NCBI GenBank assembly: GCA_964036665.1
Contig: OZ038529.1
Coordinates: 16,252,060-16,316,059, forward strand
DNA: 64,000 nt
From: Gordius sp. MW1
Taxonomy: Eukaryota; Nematomorpha; Gordioida; Gordea; Gordiidae
Reading direction: 5' to 3'
Of the stretch, positions 49,832 through 63,553 are shown piece by piece; position 1 is the stretch's first letter; every line of letters starts with the position of its first letter. Both the position numbers and the translations under genes were made by a program. A model generated the notes under the pieces. That model did not search any database. It was not told the DNA's origin and worked only from the letters and a program-made list of their open reading frames with translations.

Positions 49832-52800
49832 GTAAAAATTTATCAGAATCTAAAAACTATTACTTTGAAATCATGATCGCATAGAGCCATTTTCAAAAAT
49901 TAAGCACTCACGTTGCGATACAACAAACTAATCGCAACAATAAAACGTTGTCTTTTGTCAAAATGATAGTTCTCGCAGCTTAAAACCTCTTTTCGGAAGT
50001 CAATCGAGGATAATAGGATTCTCAAATTGGCTTACTTTTATATATTTTTTTATGCTCTTTCACATAGAATCGAAAAAAATAAATATTTTTACCTCAAAAT
50101 TTTTCACATATTTTTCTTTCAACCGTATGCATCCGATGAAAGTTGTCGTTTTCAGACGTGGTTTCCATGATAAAAAGTAAAAATTTATCAGAATCAGAAA
50201 ACTATTACTTTGAAATCATGATCGCATAATGCATTTTTGAAAAATTAAGCACTCACGTTGCGATACAACAAACTTATCCCAACAATAAAACGTTGTCTTT
50301 TGTCAAAATAAATAGTTCTGGCAGCTTAAAACCTCTTTTCGGAAGTAAATCGAGGATAATAGGATTCTCAAATTGGCTTACTTTTATATATTTTTTCATG
50401 CTCTTTCACATAGAATCGAAAAAAATAAATATTTTTACCTCAAAATTTTTCACATATTTTTCTTTCAACCGTATGCATCCGATGAAAGTTGTCGTTTTCA
50501 GACGTGGTTTCTATGATCCCAAGTAAAAATTTATCAGAATCTGAAAACTATTACTTTGAAATCATGATCGCATAGAGCCATTTTCAAAAATTAAGCACTC
50601 ACGTTGCGATACAACAAACTAATCGCAACAATAAAACGTTGTCTTTTGTCAAAATGATAGTTCTCGCAGCTTAAAACCTCTTTTCGGAAGTCAATCGAGG
50701 ATAATAGGATTCTCAAATTGGCTTACTTTTATATATTTTTTTATGCTCTTTCACATAGAATCGAAAAAAATAAATATTTTTACCTCAAAATTTTTCACAT
50801 ATTTTTCTTTCAACCGTATGCATCCGATGAAAGTTGTCGTTTTCAGACGTGGTTTCCATGATAAAAAGTAAAAATTTATCAGAATCAGAAAACTATTACT
50901 TTGAAATCATGATCGCATAATGCATTTTTGAAAAATTAAGCACTCACGTTGCGATACAACAAACTTATCCCAACAATAAAACGTTGTCTTTTGTCAAAAT
51001 AAATAGTTCTGGCAGCTTAAAACCTCTTTTCGGAAGTAAATCGAGTATAATAGGATTTTCAAATTGGCTTACTTTTATATATTTTTTCATGCTCTTTCAC
51101 ATAGAATCGAAAAAAATAAATCTTTTTACCTCAAAATTTTTCACATATTTTTCTTTCAACCGTATGCATCCGATGAAAGTTGTCGTTTTCAGACGTGGTT
51201 TCTATGATCCCAAGTAAAAATTTATCAGAATCTAAAAACTATTACTTTGAAATCATAATCGCATAAAGCAGTTTTCAAAAATTCAGCACTCACGTTGCGA
51301 TACAACAAACTTATCCCAACAATAAAACGTTGTCTTTTGTCAAAATAAATAGTTCTGGCAGCTTAAAACCTCTTTTCGGAAGTAAATCGAGGATAATAGG
51401 ATTCTCAAATTGGCTTACTTTTATATATTTTTTCATGCTCTTTCACATAGAATCGAAAAAAATAAATATTTTTACCTCAAAATTTTTCACATATTTTTCT
51501 TTGAACCGTATTCATCCGATGAAAGTTGTGGTTTTCAAAGTGGTTTCTATAATCCCAAGTAAAAATTTATCAGAATCTGAAAACTATTACTTTGAAATCA
51601 TGATCGCATAGAGCCATTTTCAAAAATTAAGCACTCCCGTTGCGATACAACAAACTAATCGCAACAATAAAACGTTGTCTTTTGTCAAAATGATAGTTCT
51701 CGCAGCTTAAAACCTCTTTTCGGAAGTCAATCGAGGATAATAGGATTCTCAAATTGGCTTACTTTTATATATTTTTTCATGCTCTTTCACATAGCGAAAA
51801 AAATAAATATTTTTACCTCGAAATTTTTCACATATTTTTCTTTGAACCGTATGCATCCGATGAAAGTTGTCGTTTTCAGACGTGGTTTCGATGATAAAAA
51901 GTAAAAATTTATCTGAATCAGAAAACTATTACTTTAAAATCATGATCGCATAGTGCATATTTGAAAAATTAAGCACTCACGTTGCGATACAACAAACTAA
52001 TCGCAACAATAAAACGTTGTCTTTTGTCAAAATGATAGTTCTCGCAGCTTAAAACCTCTTTTCGTAAGTCAATCGAGGATAATAGGATTCTCAAATTGGC
52101 TTACTTTTATATATTTTTTCATGCTCTTTCACATAGAATCGAAAAAAATAAATATTTTTACCTCAAAATTTTTCACATATTTTTCTTTAAACCGTATTCA
52201 TGCGATGAAAGTTGTCGTTTTCAGACGTGGTTTCTATATCCCAAGTAAAAATTTATCAGAATCAAAAAACTATTACTTTTAAATCATGATCGCATAATGC
52301 ATTTTTGAAAAATTAAGCACTCACGTTGCGATACAACAAACTAATCGCAACAATAAAAGGTTGTCTTTTGTCAAAATGATAGTTCTCGCAGCTTAAAACC
52401 TCTTTGCGGAAGTCAATCGAGGATAATAGGATTCTCAGATTGGCTAACTTTTATATATTTTTTTACGCTCTTTCACATAGAATCAAAAAAATAAATATTT
52501 TTACCTCAAAATTTTTCAAATATTTTTCTTTGGACCGTTTTTATCCGATGAAAGTTGTCGTTTTCAGACGTGGTTTCTATGATCCCAAGTAATAATTTAT
52601 CAGTATCTGAAAACTATTACTTTGAAATCATGATCGCATAGAGCCATTTTCAAAAATTAAGCATCACGTTGCGATACAACAAACTAATCGCAACAATGAA
52701 ACGTTGTCTTTTGTCAAATGATAGTTCTCGCAGCTTAAAACCTCTTTTCGGAAGTCAATCGAGGATAATAGGATTCTCAAATTGGCTTACTTTTATATAT

Positions 52801-53350
52801 TTTTTCATGCTCTTTCACATAGAATCGAAAAAAATAAATATTTTTACCTCAAAATTTTTCACATATTTTTCTTTGAACTGTATTCATCCGATGAAAGTTG
52901 TGGTTTTCAGACGTGGTTTCTATAATCCCAAGTAAAAATTTATCAGAATCTGAAAACTATTACTTTGAAATCATGATCGCATAGAGCCATTTTCAAAAAT
53001 TAAGCACTCCCGTTGCGATACAACAAACTAATCGCAACAATAAAACGAGGTCTTTTGTCAAAATGATAGTTCTCGCAGCTTAAAACCTCTTTTCGGAAGT
53101 CAATCGAGGATAATAGGATTCTCAAATTGGCTTACTTTTATATATTTTTTCATGCTCTTTCACATAGAATCGAAAAAAATAAATATTTTTACCTCAAAAT
53201 TTTTCACATATTTTTCTTTGAACCGTATTCATCCGATGAAAGATATCGTTTTCAGACGTGGTTTCTATGATCCCAAGTAAAAATTTATCAGAATCTGAAA
53301 ACTATTACTTTGAAATCATGATCGCATAGAGCCATTTTCAAAAATTAAGC
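49500..53350 (+). repeat. 3.85-kb block duplicated 22,400 bp away, copy B
   Basis: A piece with middle-domain subtype order sits between right-domain monomers. It has scattered private substitutions, such as GAGTATAATAGGATTTTC at about 51046, TAAATCTTTTTACC at about 51117 and TTTTTCAAATATTT at about 52513. From 53350 the homology continues to 31295 onward at offset 22,055, one monomer less. Confidence 0.9.
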
Positions 53351-53882
53351 ACTCCCGTTGCGATACAACAAACTAATCGCAACAATAAAACGAGGTCTTT
53401 TGTCAAAATGATAGTTCTCGCAGTTTAAAACCTCTTTTCGGAAGTCAATCGAGGATAATAGGATTCTCAAATTGGCTTACTTTTATATATTTTTTCATGC
53501 TCTTTCACATAGAATCGAAAAAAATAAATATTTTTACCTCAAAATTTTTCACATATTTTTCTTTGAAACGTATTCATCCGATGAAAGTTGTGATTTTCAG
53601 ACGTGGTTTCTATAATCCCAAGTAAAAATTTATCAGAATCTGAAAACTATTACTTTGAAATCATGATCGCATAGAGAAATTTTCAAAAATTAAGCACTCC
53701 CGTTGCGATACAACAAACTAATCGCAACAATAAAACGTTGTCTTTTGTCAAAATGATAGTTCTCGCAGCTTAAAACCTCTTTTCGGAAGTCAATCGAGGA
53801 TAATAGGATTCTCAAATTGGCTTACTTTTATATATTTTTTCATGCTCTTTCACATAGAATCGAAAAAAATAAATATTTTTAC

Positions 53883-56800
53883 CTCGAAATTTTTCACATA
53901 TTTTTCTTTGAACCGTATGCATCCGATGAAAGTTGTCGTTTTCAGACGTGGTTTCGATGATAAAAAGTAAAAATTTATCTGAATAAATTTATCTGAATCA
54001 GAAAACTATTACTTTAAAATCATGATCGCATAGTGCATATTTGAAAAATTAAGCACTCACGTTGCAATACAACAAACTAATCGCAACAATAAAACGTTGT
54101 CTTTTGTCAAAATGATAGTTCTCGCAGCTTAAAACCTCTTTTCGGAAGTCAATCGAGGATAATAGGATTCTCAGATTGGCTTACTTTTATATATTTTTTC
54201 ATGCTCTTTCACATAGAATCGAAAAAAATAAATATTTTTACCTCAAAATTTGTCACATATTTTTCTTTGGACCGTTTTTATCCGATGAAAGTTGTCGTTT
54301 TCAGACGTGGTTTCTATGATCCCAAGTAATAATTTATCAGTATCTGAAAACTATTACTTTGAAATCATGATCGCATAGAGCCATTTTTAAAAATTAAGCA
54401 TCACGTTGCGATACAACAAACTAATCGCAACAATGAAACGTTGTCTTTTGTCAAATGATAGTTCTCGCAGCTTAAAACCTCTTTTCGGAAGTCAATCGAG
54501 GATAATAGGATTCTCAAATTGGCTTACTTTTATATATTTTTTCATGCTCTTTCACATAGAATCGAAAAAAATAAATATTTTTACCTCAAAATTTTTCACA
54601 TATTTTTCTTTGAACCGTATTCATCCGATGAAAATTGTCGTTTTCAGACGTGGTTTCTATGATCCCAAGTAAAAATTTATCAGAATCTAAAAACTATTAC
54701 TTTGAAATCATAATCGCATAAAGCAGTTTTCAAAAATTCAGCACTCACGTTGCGATACAACAAACTTATCGCAACAATAAAACGTTGTCTTTTGTCAAAA
54801 TAAATAGTTCTGTCAGCTTAAAACCTCTTTTCGGAAGTAAATCGAGGATAATAGGATTCTCAAATTGGCTTACTTTTATATATTTTTTCATGCTCTTTCA
54901 CATAGAATCGAAAAAAATAAATATTTTTACCTCAAAATTTTTCACATATTTTTCTTTCAACCGTATGTATCCGATGAAAGTTGTCGTTTTCAGACGTGGT
55001 TTCGATGATAATAAGTAAAAATTTATCGGAATCAGAAAACTATTACTTTAAAATCATGATCGCATAGTGCATTTTTGAAAAATTAAGCACTCACGTTGCG
55101 ATACAACAAACTAATCGCAACAATAAAACGTTGTCTTTTGTCAAAATGATAGTTCTCGCAGCTTAAAACCTCTTTTCGGAAGTCAATCGAGGATAATAGG
55201 ATTCTCAAATTCGCTTACTTTTATATATTTTTTCATGCTCTTTTACATAGAATCGAAAAAAATAAATATTTTTACCTCAAAATTTTTCACATATTTTTAT
55301 TTGAACCGTATTCATCCGATGAAAAATATCGTTTTCAGACGTGGTTTCTATGATCCCAAGTAAAAATTTATCAGAATCTGAAAACTATTACTTTGAAATC
55401 ATGATCGCATAGAGCCATTTTCAAAAATTAAGCACTCACGTTGCGATACAACAAACTAATCGCAACAATAAAACGTTGTCTTTTGTCAAAATGATAGTTC
55501 TCGCAGCTTAAAACCTCTTTTCGGAAGTCAATCGAGGATAATAGGATTCTCAAATTGGCTTACTTTTATATATTTTTTTATGCTCTTTCACATAGAATCG
55601 AAAAAAATAAATATTTTTACCTCAAAATTTTTTACATATTTTTCTTTGAACCGTATTCATCCGATGAAAGTTGTCGTTTTCAGACGTAGTTTCCATGATA
55701 AAAAGTAAAAATTTATCAGAATCAGAAAACTATTACTTTGATATCATGATCGCATAATGCATTTTTGAAAAATTAAGCACTCACGTTGCGATACAACAAA
55801 CTAATCGCAACAATAAAACGTTGTCTTTTGTCAAAATGATAGTTCTCGCAGCTTAAAACCTCTTTTCGGAAGTCAATCGAGGATAATAGGATTCTCAAAT
55901 TGCCTTACTTTTATATATTTTTTTATGCTCTTTCACATAGAATCGAAAAAAATAAATGTTTTTACCTCAAAATTTTTCACATATTTTTCTTTCAACCGTA
56001 TGCATCCGATGAAAGTTGTCGTTTTCAGACGTGGTTTCCATGATAAAAAGTAAAAATTTATCAGAATCAGAAAACTATTACTTTGAAATCATGATCGCAT
56101 AATGCATTTTTGAAAAATTAAGCACTCACGTTGCGATACAAACAAACTAATCGCAACAATAAAAGGTTGTCTTTTGTTAAAATGATAGTTCTCGCAGCTT
56201 AAAACCTCTTTGCGGAAGTCAATCGAGGATAATAGGATTCTCAGATTGGCTTACTTTTATATATTTTTTTACGCTCTTTCACATAGAATCGAAAAAAATA
56301 AATATTTTTACCTCAAAATTTTTCACATATTTTCTTTCAACCGTATGTATCCGATGAAAGTTGTCGTTTTCAGACGTGGTTTCTATGATCCCAAGTAAAA
56401 ATTTATCAGAATCTGAAAACTATTACCTTGAAATCATGATCGCATAGAGCCATTATTAAGCACTCACGTTGCGATACAACAAACTAATCGCAACAATAAA
56501 ACGTTGTCTTTTGTCAAAATGATAGTTCTCGCAGCTTAAAACCTCTTTTCGGAAGTCAATCGAGGATAATAGGATTCTAAAATTGGCTTACTTTTATATA
56601 TTTTTTCATGCTCTTTCACATAGAATCGAAAAAAATAAATATTTTTACCTCAAAATTTTTCACATATTTTTCTTTCAACCGTATGTATCCGATGAAAGTT
56701 GTCGTTTTCAGACGTGGTTTCGATGATAATAAGTAAAAATTTATCGGAATCAGAAAACTATTACTTTAAAATCATGATCGCATAGTGCATTTTTGAAAAA

Positions 56801-59800
56801 TTAAGCACTCACGTTGCGATACAACAAACTAATCGCAACAATAAAACGTTGTCTTTTGTCAAAATGATAGTTCTCGCAGCTTAAAACCTCTTTTCGGAAG
56901 TCAATCGAGGATAATAGGATTCTCAAATTGGCTTACTTTTATATATTTTTTCATGCTCTTTTACATAGAATCGAAAAAAATAAATATTTTTACCTCAAAA
57001 TTTTTCACATATTTTTATTTGAACCGTATTCATCCGATGAAAAATATCGTTTTCAGACGTGGTTTCTATGATCCCAAGTAAAAATTTATCAGAATCTGAA
57101 AACTATTACTTTGAAATCATGATCGCATAGAGCCATTTTCAAAAATTAAGCACTCACGTTGCGATACAACAAACTAATCGCAACAATAAAACGTTGTCTT
57201 TTGTCAAAATGATAGTTCTCGCAGCTTAAAACCTCTTTTCGGAAGTCAATCGAGGATAATAGGATTCTCAAATTGGCTTACTTTTATATATTTTTTTATG
57301 CTCTTTCACATAGAATCGAAAAAAATAAATATTTTTACCTCAAAATTTTTTACATATTTTTCTTTGAACCGTATTCATTCGATGAAAGTTGTCGTTTTCA
57401 GACGTAGTTTCCATGATAAAAAGTAAAAATTTATCAGAATCAGAAAACTATTACTTTGATATCATGATCGCATAATGCATTTTTGAAAAATTAAGCACTC
57501 ACGTTGCGATACAACAAACTAATCGCAACAATAAAACGTTGTCTTTTGTCAAAATGATAGTTCTCGCAGCTTAAAACCTCTTTTCGGAAGTCAATCGAGG
57601 ATAATAGGATTCTCAAATTGCCTTACTTTTATATATTTTTTTATGCTCTTTCACATAGAATCGAAAAAAATAAATGTTTTTACCTCAAAATTTTTGACAT
57701 ATTTTTCTTTCAACCGTATGCATCCGATGAAAGTTGTCGTTTTCAGACGTGGTTTCCATGATAAAAAGTAAAAATTTATCAGAATCAGAAAACTATTACT
57801 TTGAAATCATGATTGCATAATGCATTTTTGAAAAATTAAGCACTCACGTTGCGATACAACAAACTAATCGCAACAATAAAAGGTTGTCTTTTGTCAAAAT
57901 GATAGTTCTCGCAGATTAAAACCTCTTTGCGGAAGTCAATCGAGGATAATAGGATTCTCAGATTGGCTTACTTTTATATATTTTTTTACGCTCTTTCACA
58001 TAGAATCGAAAAAAATAAATATTTTTACCTCAAAATTTTTCACATATTTTCTTTCAACCGTATGTATCCGATGAAAGTTGTCGTTTTCAGACGTGGTTTC
58101 TATGATCCCAAGTAAAAATTTATCAGAATCTGAAAACTATTACCTTGAAATCATGATCGCATAGAGCCATTATTAAGCACTCACGTTGCGATACAACAAA
58201 CTAATCGCAACAATAAAACGTTGTCTTTTGTCAAAATGATAGTTCTCGCAGCTTAAAACCTCTTTTCGGAAGTCAATCGAGGAAAATAGGATTCTCAAAT
58301 TGGCTTACTTTTATATATTTTTTTATGCTCTTTCACATAGAATCAAAAAAAATAAATATTTTTACCTAAAAATTTTTCACATATTTTTCTTTGAACCGTA
58401 TTCATCCGATGAAAGCTGTCGTTTTCAGACGTGGTTTCCATGATAAAAAGTAAAAATTTATCAGAATAAGAAAACTATTACTTTGATATCATGATCGCAT
58501 AATGCATTTTTGAAAAATTAAGCACTCACGTTGCGATACAACAAACTAATCGCAACAATAAAACGTTGTCTTTTGTCAAAATGATAGTTCTCGCAGCTTA
58601 AAACCTCTTTTCGGAAGTCAATCGAGGATAATAGGATTCTCAAATTGGCTTACTTTTATATATTTTTTCATGCTCTTTCACATAGAATCGAAAAAAATAA
58701 ATATTTTTACCTCAAAATTTTTCACATCTTTTCTTTCAACCGTATGCATCCGATGAAAGTTGTCGTTTTCAGACGTGGTTTCCATGATAAAAAGTAAAAA
58801 TTTATCAGAATCAGAAAACTATTACTTTTAAATCATGATCGCATAATGCATTTTTGAAAAATTAAGCACTCACGTTGCGATACAACAAACTAATCGCAAC
58901 AATAAAAGGTTGTCTTTTGTCAAAATGATAGTTCTCGCAGCTTAAAACCTCTTTGCGGAAGTCAATCGAGGATAATAGGATTCTCAGATTGGCTTACTTT
59001 TATATATTTTTTTACGCTCTTTCACATAGAATCGAAAAAAATAAATATTTTTACCTCAAAATTTTTCACATATTTTTCTTTGGACCGTTTTTATCCGATG
59101 AAAGTTGTCGTTTTCAGACGTGGTTTCTATGATCCCAAGTAATAATTTATCAGTATCTGAAAACTATTACTTTGAAATCATGATCGCATAGAGCCATTTT
59201 CAAGGATTAAGCATCACGTTGCGATACAACAAACTAATCGCAACAATGAAACGTTGTCTTTTGTCAAATGATAGTTCTTGCAGCTTAAAACCTCTTTTCG
59301 GAAGTCAATCGAGGATAATAGGATTCTCAAATTGGCTTACTTTTATATATTTTTTTATGCTCTTTCACATAGAATCGAAAAAAATAAATATTTTTACCTC
59401 AAAATTTTTCACATATTTTTCTTTGAACCGTATTCATCCGATGAAAGTTGTCGTTTTCAGACGTGGTTTCTATGATCCCAAGTAAAAATTTATCAGAATC
59501 TAAAAACTATTACTTTGAAATCATAATCGCATAAAGCAGTTTTCAAAAATTCAGCACTCACGTTGCGATACAACAAACTTATCGCAACAATAAAACGTTG
59601 TCTTTTGTCAAAATAAATAGTTCTGGCAGCTTAAAACCTCTTTTCGGAAGTAAATCGAGGATAATAGGATTCTCAAATTGGCTTACTTTTATATTTTTTT
59701 TCATGCTCTTTCACATAGAATCAAAAAAAAATAAATATTTTTACCTCAAAATTTTTCACATATTTTTCTTTCAACCGTATGTATCCGATGAAAGTTGTCG

Positions 59801-61561
59801 TTTTCAGACGTGGTTTCGATGATAATAAGTAAAAATTAATCGGAATCAGAAAACTATTACTTTAAAATCATGATCGCATAGTGCATTTTTGAAAAATTAA
59901 GCACTCACGTTGCGATACAACAAACTAATCGCAACAATAAAACGTTGTCTTTTGTCAAAATCATAGTTCTCGCAGCTTAAAACCTCTTTTCGGAAGTCAA
60001 TCGAGGATAATAGGATTCTCAAATTGGCTTACTTTTATATATTTTTTCATGCTCTTTCACATAGAATCGAAAAAAATAAATATTTTTACCTCAAAATTTT
60101 TCACATCTTTTTCTTTCAACCGTATGCATCCGATGAAAGTTGTCGTTTTCAGACGTGGTTTCCATGATAAAAAGTAAAAATTTATCAGAATCAGAAAACT
60201 ATTACTTTTAAATCATGATCGCATAATGCATTTTTGAAAAATTAAGCACTCACGTTGCGATACAACAAACTAATCGCAACAATAAAAGGTTGTCTTTTGT
60301 CAAAATGATAGTTCTCGCAGCTTAAAACCTCTTTGCGGAAGTCAATCGAGGATAATAGGATTCTCAGATTGGCTTACTTTTATATATTTTTTTACGCTCT
60401 TTCACATAGAATCGAAAAAAATAAATATTTTTACCTCAAAATTTTTCACATATTTTTCTTTGGACCGTTTTTATCCGATGAAAGTTGTCGTTTTCAGACG
60501 TGGTTTCTATGATCCCAAGTAATAATTTATCAGTATCTGAAAACTATTACTTTGAAATCATGATCGCATAGAGCCATTTTCAAGGATTAAGCATCACGTT
60601 GCGATACAACAAACTAATCGCAACAATGAAACGTTGTCTTTTGTCAAATGATAGTTCTCGCAGCTTAAAACCTCTTTTCGGAAGTCAATCGAGAATAATA
60701 GGATTCTCAAATTGGCTTACTTTTATATATTTTTTCATGCTCTTTCACATAGAATCTAAAAAAATAAATATTTTTACCTCAAAATTTTTCACATATTTTT
60801 CTTTGAACCGTATTCATGCGATGAAAGTTGTCGTTTTCAGACGTGGTTTATATGATCCCAAGTAAAAATTTATCAGAATCTAAAAACTATTACTTTGAAA
60901 TCATAATCGCATAAAGCAGTTTTCAAAAATTCAGCACTCACGTTGCGATACAACAAACTTATCGCAACAATAAAACGTTGTCTTTCTTTTGTCAAAATAA
61001 ATAGTTCTGGCAGCTTAAAACCTCTTTTCGGAAGTAAATCGAGGATAATAGGATTCTCAAATTGGCTTACTTTTATATATTTTTTCATGCTCTTTCACAT
61101 AGAATCGAAAAAAATAAATATTTTTACCTCAAAATTTTTCACATATTTTTCTTTCAACCGTATGTATCCGATGAAAGTTGTCGTTTTCAGACGTGGTTTC
61201 GATGATAATAAGTAAAAACTTATCGGAATCAGAAAACTATTACTTTAAAATCATGATCGCATAGTGCATTTTTGAAAAATTAAGCACTCACGTTGCGATA
61301 CAACAAACTAATCGCAACAATAAAACGTTGTCTTTTGTCAAAATCATAGTTCTCGCAGCTTAAAACCTCTTTTCGGAAGTCAATAGAGGATAATAGGATT
61401 CTCAAATTGGCTTACTTTTATATTTTTTTTCATGCTCTTTCACATAGAATCGAAAAAAATAAATATTTTTACCTCAAAATTTTTCACATATTTTTCTTTC
61501 AACCGTTTTTATCCGATGAAAGTTGTCGTTTTCAGACGTGGTTTCTATGATCCCAAGTAAT
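53883..61561 (+). repeat. 7.7-kb block duplicated ~17.9 kb away, copy B
   Basis: This is the partner of 35970-43640. Private changes include an extra A in GATACAAACAAAC (about 56136), TTTTGTTAAAATG (about 56171) and a 4-base insertion giving GTCTTTCTTTTGTC at about 60980. At the right end it passes into sequence related to 45.2-45.4 kb (offset 16,194). Confidence 0.88.
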
Positions 61562-63553
61562 AATTTATCAGTATCTGAAAACTATTACTTTGAAATCATG
61601 ATCGCATAGAGCCATTTTTAAAAATTAAGCATCACGTTGCGATACAACAAACTAATCGCAACAATGAAACGTTGTCTTTCGTCAAATGATAGTTCTCGCA
61701 GCTTAAAACCTCTTTTCGGAAGTCAATCGAGGATAATAGGATTCTCAAATTGGCTTACTTTTATATATTTTTTCATGCTCTTTCACATAGAATCGAAAAA
61801 AATAAATATTTTTACCTCAAAATTTTTCACATATTTTTCTTTGAACCGTATTCATCCGATGAAAGTTGTCGTTTTCAGACGTGGTTTCTATGATCCCAAG
61901 TAAAAATTTATCAGAATCTAAAAACTATTACTTTGAAATCATAATCGCATAAAGCAGTTTTCAAAAATTCAGCACTCACGTTGCGATACAACAAACTTAT
62001 CGCAACAATAAAACGTTGTCTTTTGTCAAAATAAATAGTTCTGTCAGCTTAAAACCTCTTTTCGGAAGTAAATCGAGGATAATAGGATTCTCAAATTGGC
62101 TTACTTTTATATATTTTTTCATGCTCTTTTACATAGAATCGAAAAAAATCAATATTTTTACCTCAAAATTTTTCACATATTTTTCTTTCAACCGTATGTA
62201 TCCGATGAAAGTTGTCGTTTTCAGACGTGGTTTCGATGATAATAAGTAAAAATTTATCGGAATCAGAAAACTATTACTTTAAAATCATGATCGCATAGTG
62301 CATTTTTGAAAAATTAAGCACTCACGTTGCGATACAACAAACTAATCGCAACAATAAAACGTTGTCTTTTGTCAAAATGATAGTTCTCGCAGCTTAAAAC
62401 CTCTTTTCGGAAGTCAATCGAGGATAATAGGATTCTCAAATTGGCTTACTTTTATATATTTTTTCATGCTCTTTTACATAGAATCGAAAAAAATAAATAT
62501 TTTTACCTCAAAATTTTTCACATATTTTTATTTGAACCGTATTCATCCGATGAAAAATATCGTTTTCAGACGTGGTTTCTATGATCCCAAGTAAAAATTT
62601 ATCAGAATCTGAAAACTATTACTTTGAAATCATGATCGCATAGAGCCATTTTAAAAAATTAAGCACTCACGTTGCGATACAACAAACTAATCGCAACAAT
62701 AAAACGTTGTCTTTTGTCAAAATGATAGTTCTCGCAGCTTAAAACCTCTTTTCGGAAGTCAATCGAGGATAATAGGATTCTCAAATTGGCTTACTTTTAT
62801 ATATTTTTTTATGCTCTTTCACATAGAATCGAAAAAAATAAATATTTTTACCTCAAAATTTTTTACATATTTTTCTTTGAACCGTATTCATCCGATGAAA
62901 GTTGTCGTTTTCAGACGTAGTTTCCATGATAAAAAGTAAAAATTTATCAGAATCAGAAAACTATTACTTTGATATCATGATCGCATAATGCATTTTTGAA
63001 AAATTAAGCACTCACGTTGCGATACAACAAACTAATCGCAACAATAAAACGTTGTCTTTTGTCAAAATGATAGTTCTCGCAGCTTAAAACCTCTTTTCGG
63101 AAGTCAATCGAGGATAATAGGATTCTCAAATTGCCTTACTTTTATATATTTTTTTATGCTCTTTCACATAGAATCGAAAAAAATAAATGTTTTTACCTCA
63201 AAATTTTTCACATATTTTTCTTTCAACCGTATGCATCCGATGAAAGTTGTCGTTTTCAGACGTGGTTTCCATGATAAAAAGTAAAAATTTATCAGAATCA
63301 GAAAACTATTACTTTGAAATCATGATCGCATAATGCATTTTTGAAAAATTAAGCACTCACGTTGCGATACAACAAACTAATCGCAACAATAAAAGGTTGT
63401 CTTTTGTCAAAATGATAGTTCTCGCAGATTAAAACCTCTTTGCGGAAGTCAATCGAGGATAATAGGATTCTCAGATTGGCTTACTTTTATATATTTTTTT
63501 ACGCTCTTTCACATAGAATCGAAAAAAATAAATATTTTTACCTCAAAATTTTT
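61501..63553 (+). repeat. 2-kb block related to 54270-56323 (+7231, 21 monomers)
   Basis: Subtype starts 54406/61637, 54785/62016 and 56210/63440 keep offsets of 7230-7231. Small private changes occur, for example TCTTTCGTCAAATG (about 61675), CTCTTTTACATAG (about 62126) and AAAAATCAATATT (about 62146). After 63553 the sequence instead follows about 58722 onward (CACATCTTTTCTTTC). Confidence 0.8.

Noticed and set aside
60873-61088. 71-codon open frame on the minus strand
   Set aside because: It is the reverse of ordinary satellite sequence. It stays open only because of the private 4-base insertion near 60980, and no other monomer keeps it.
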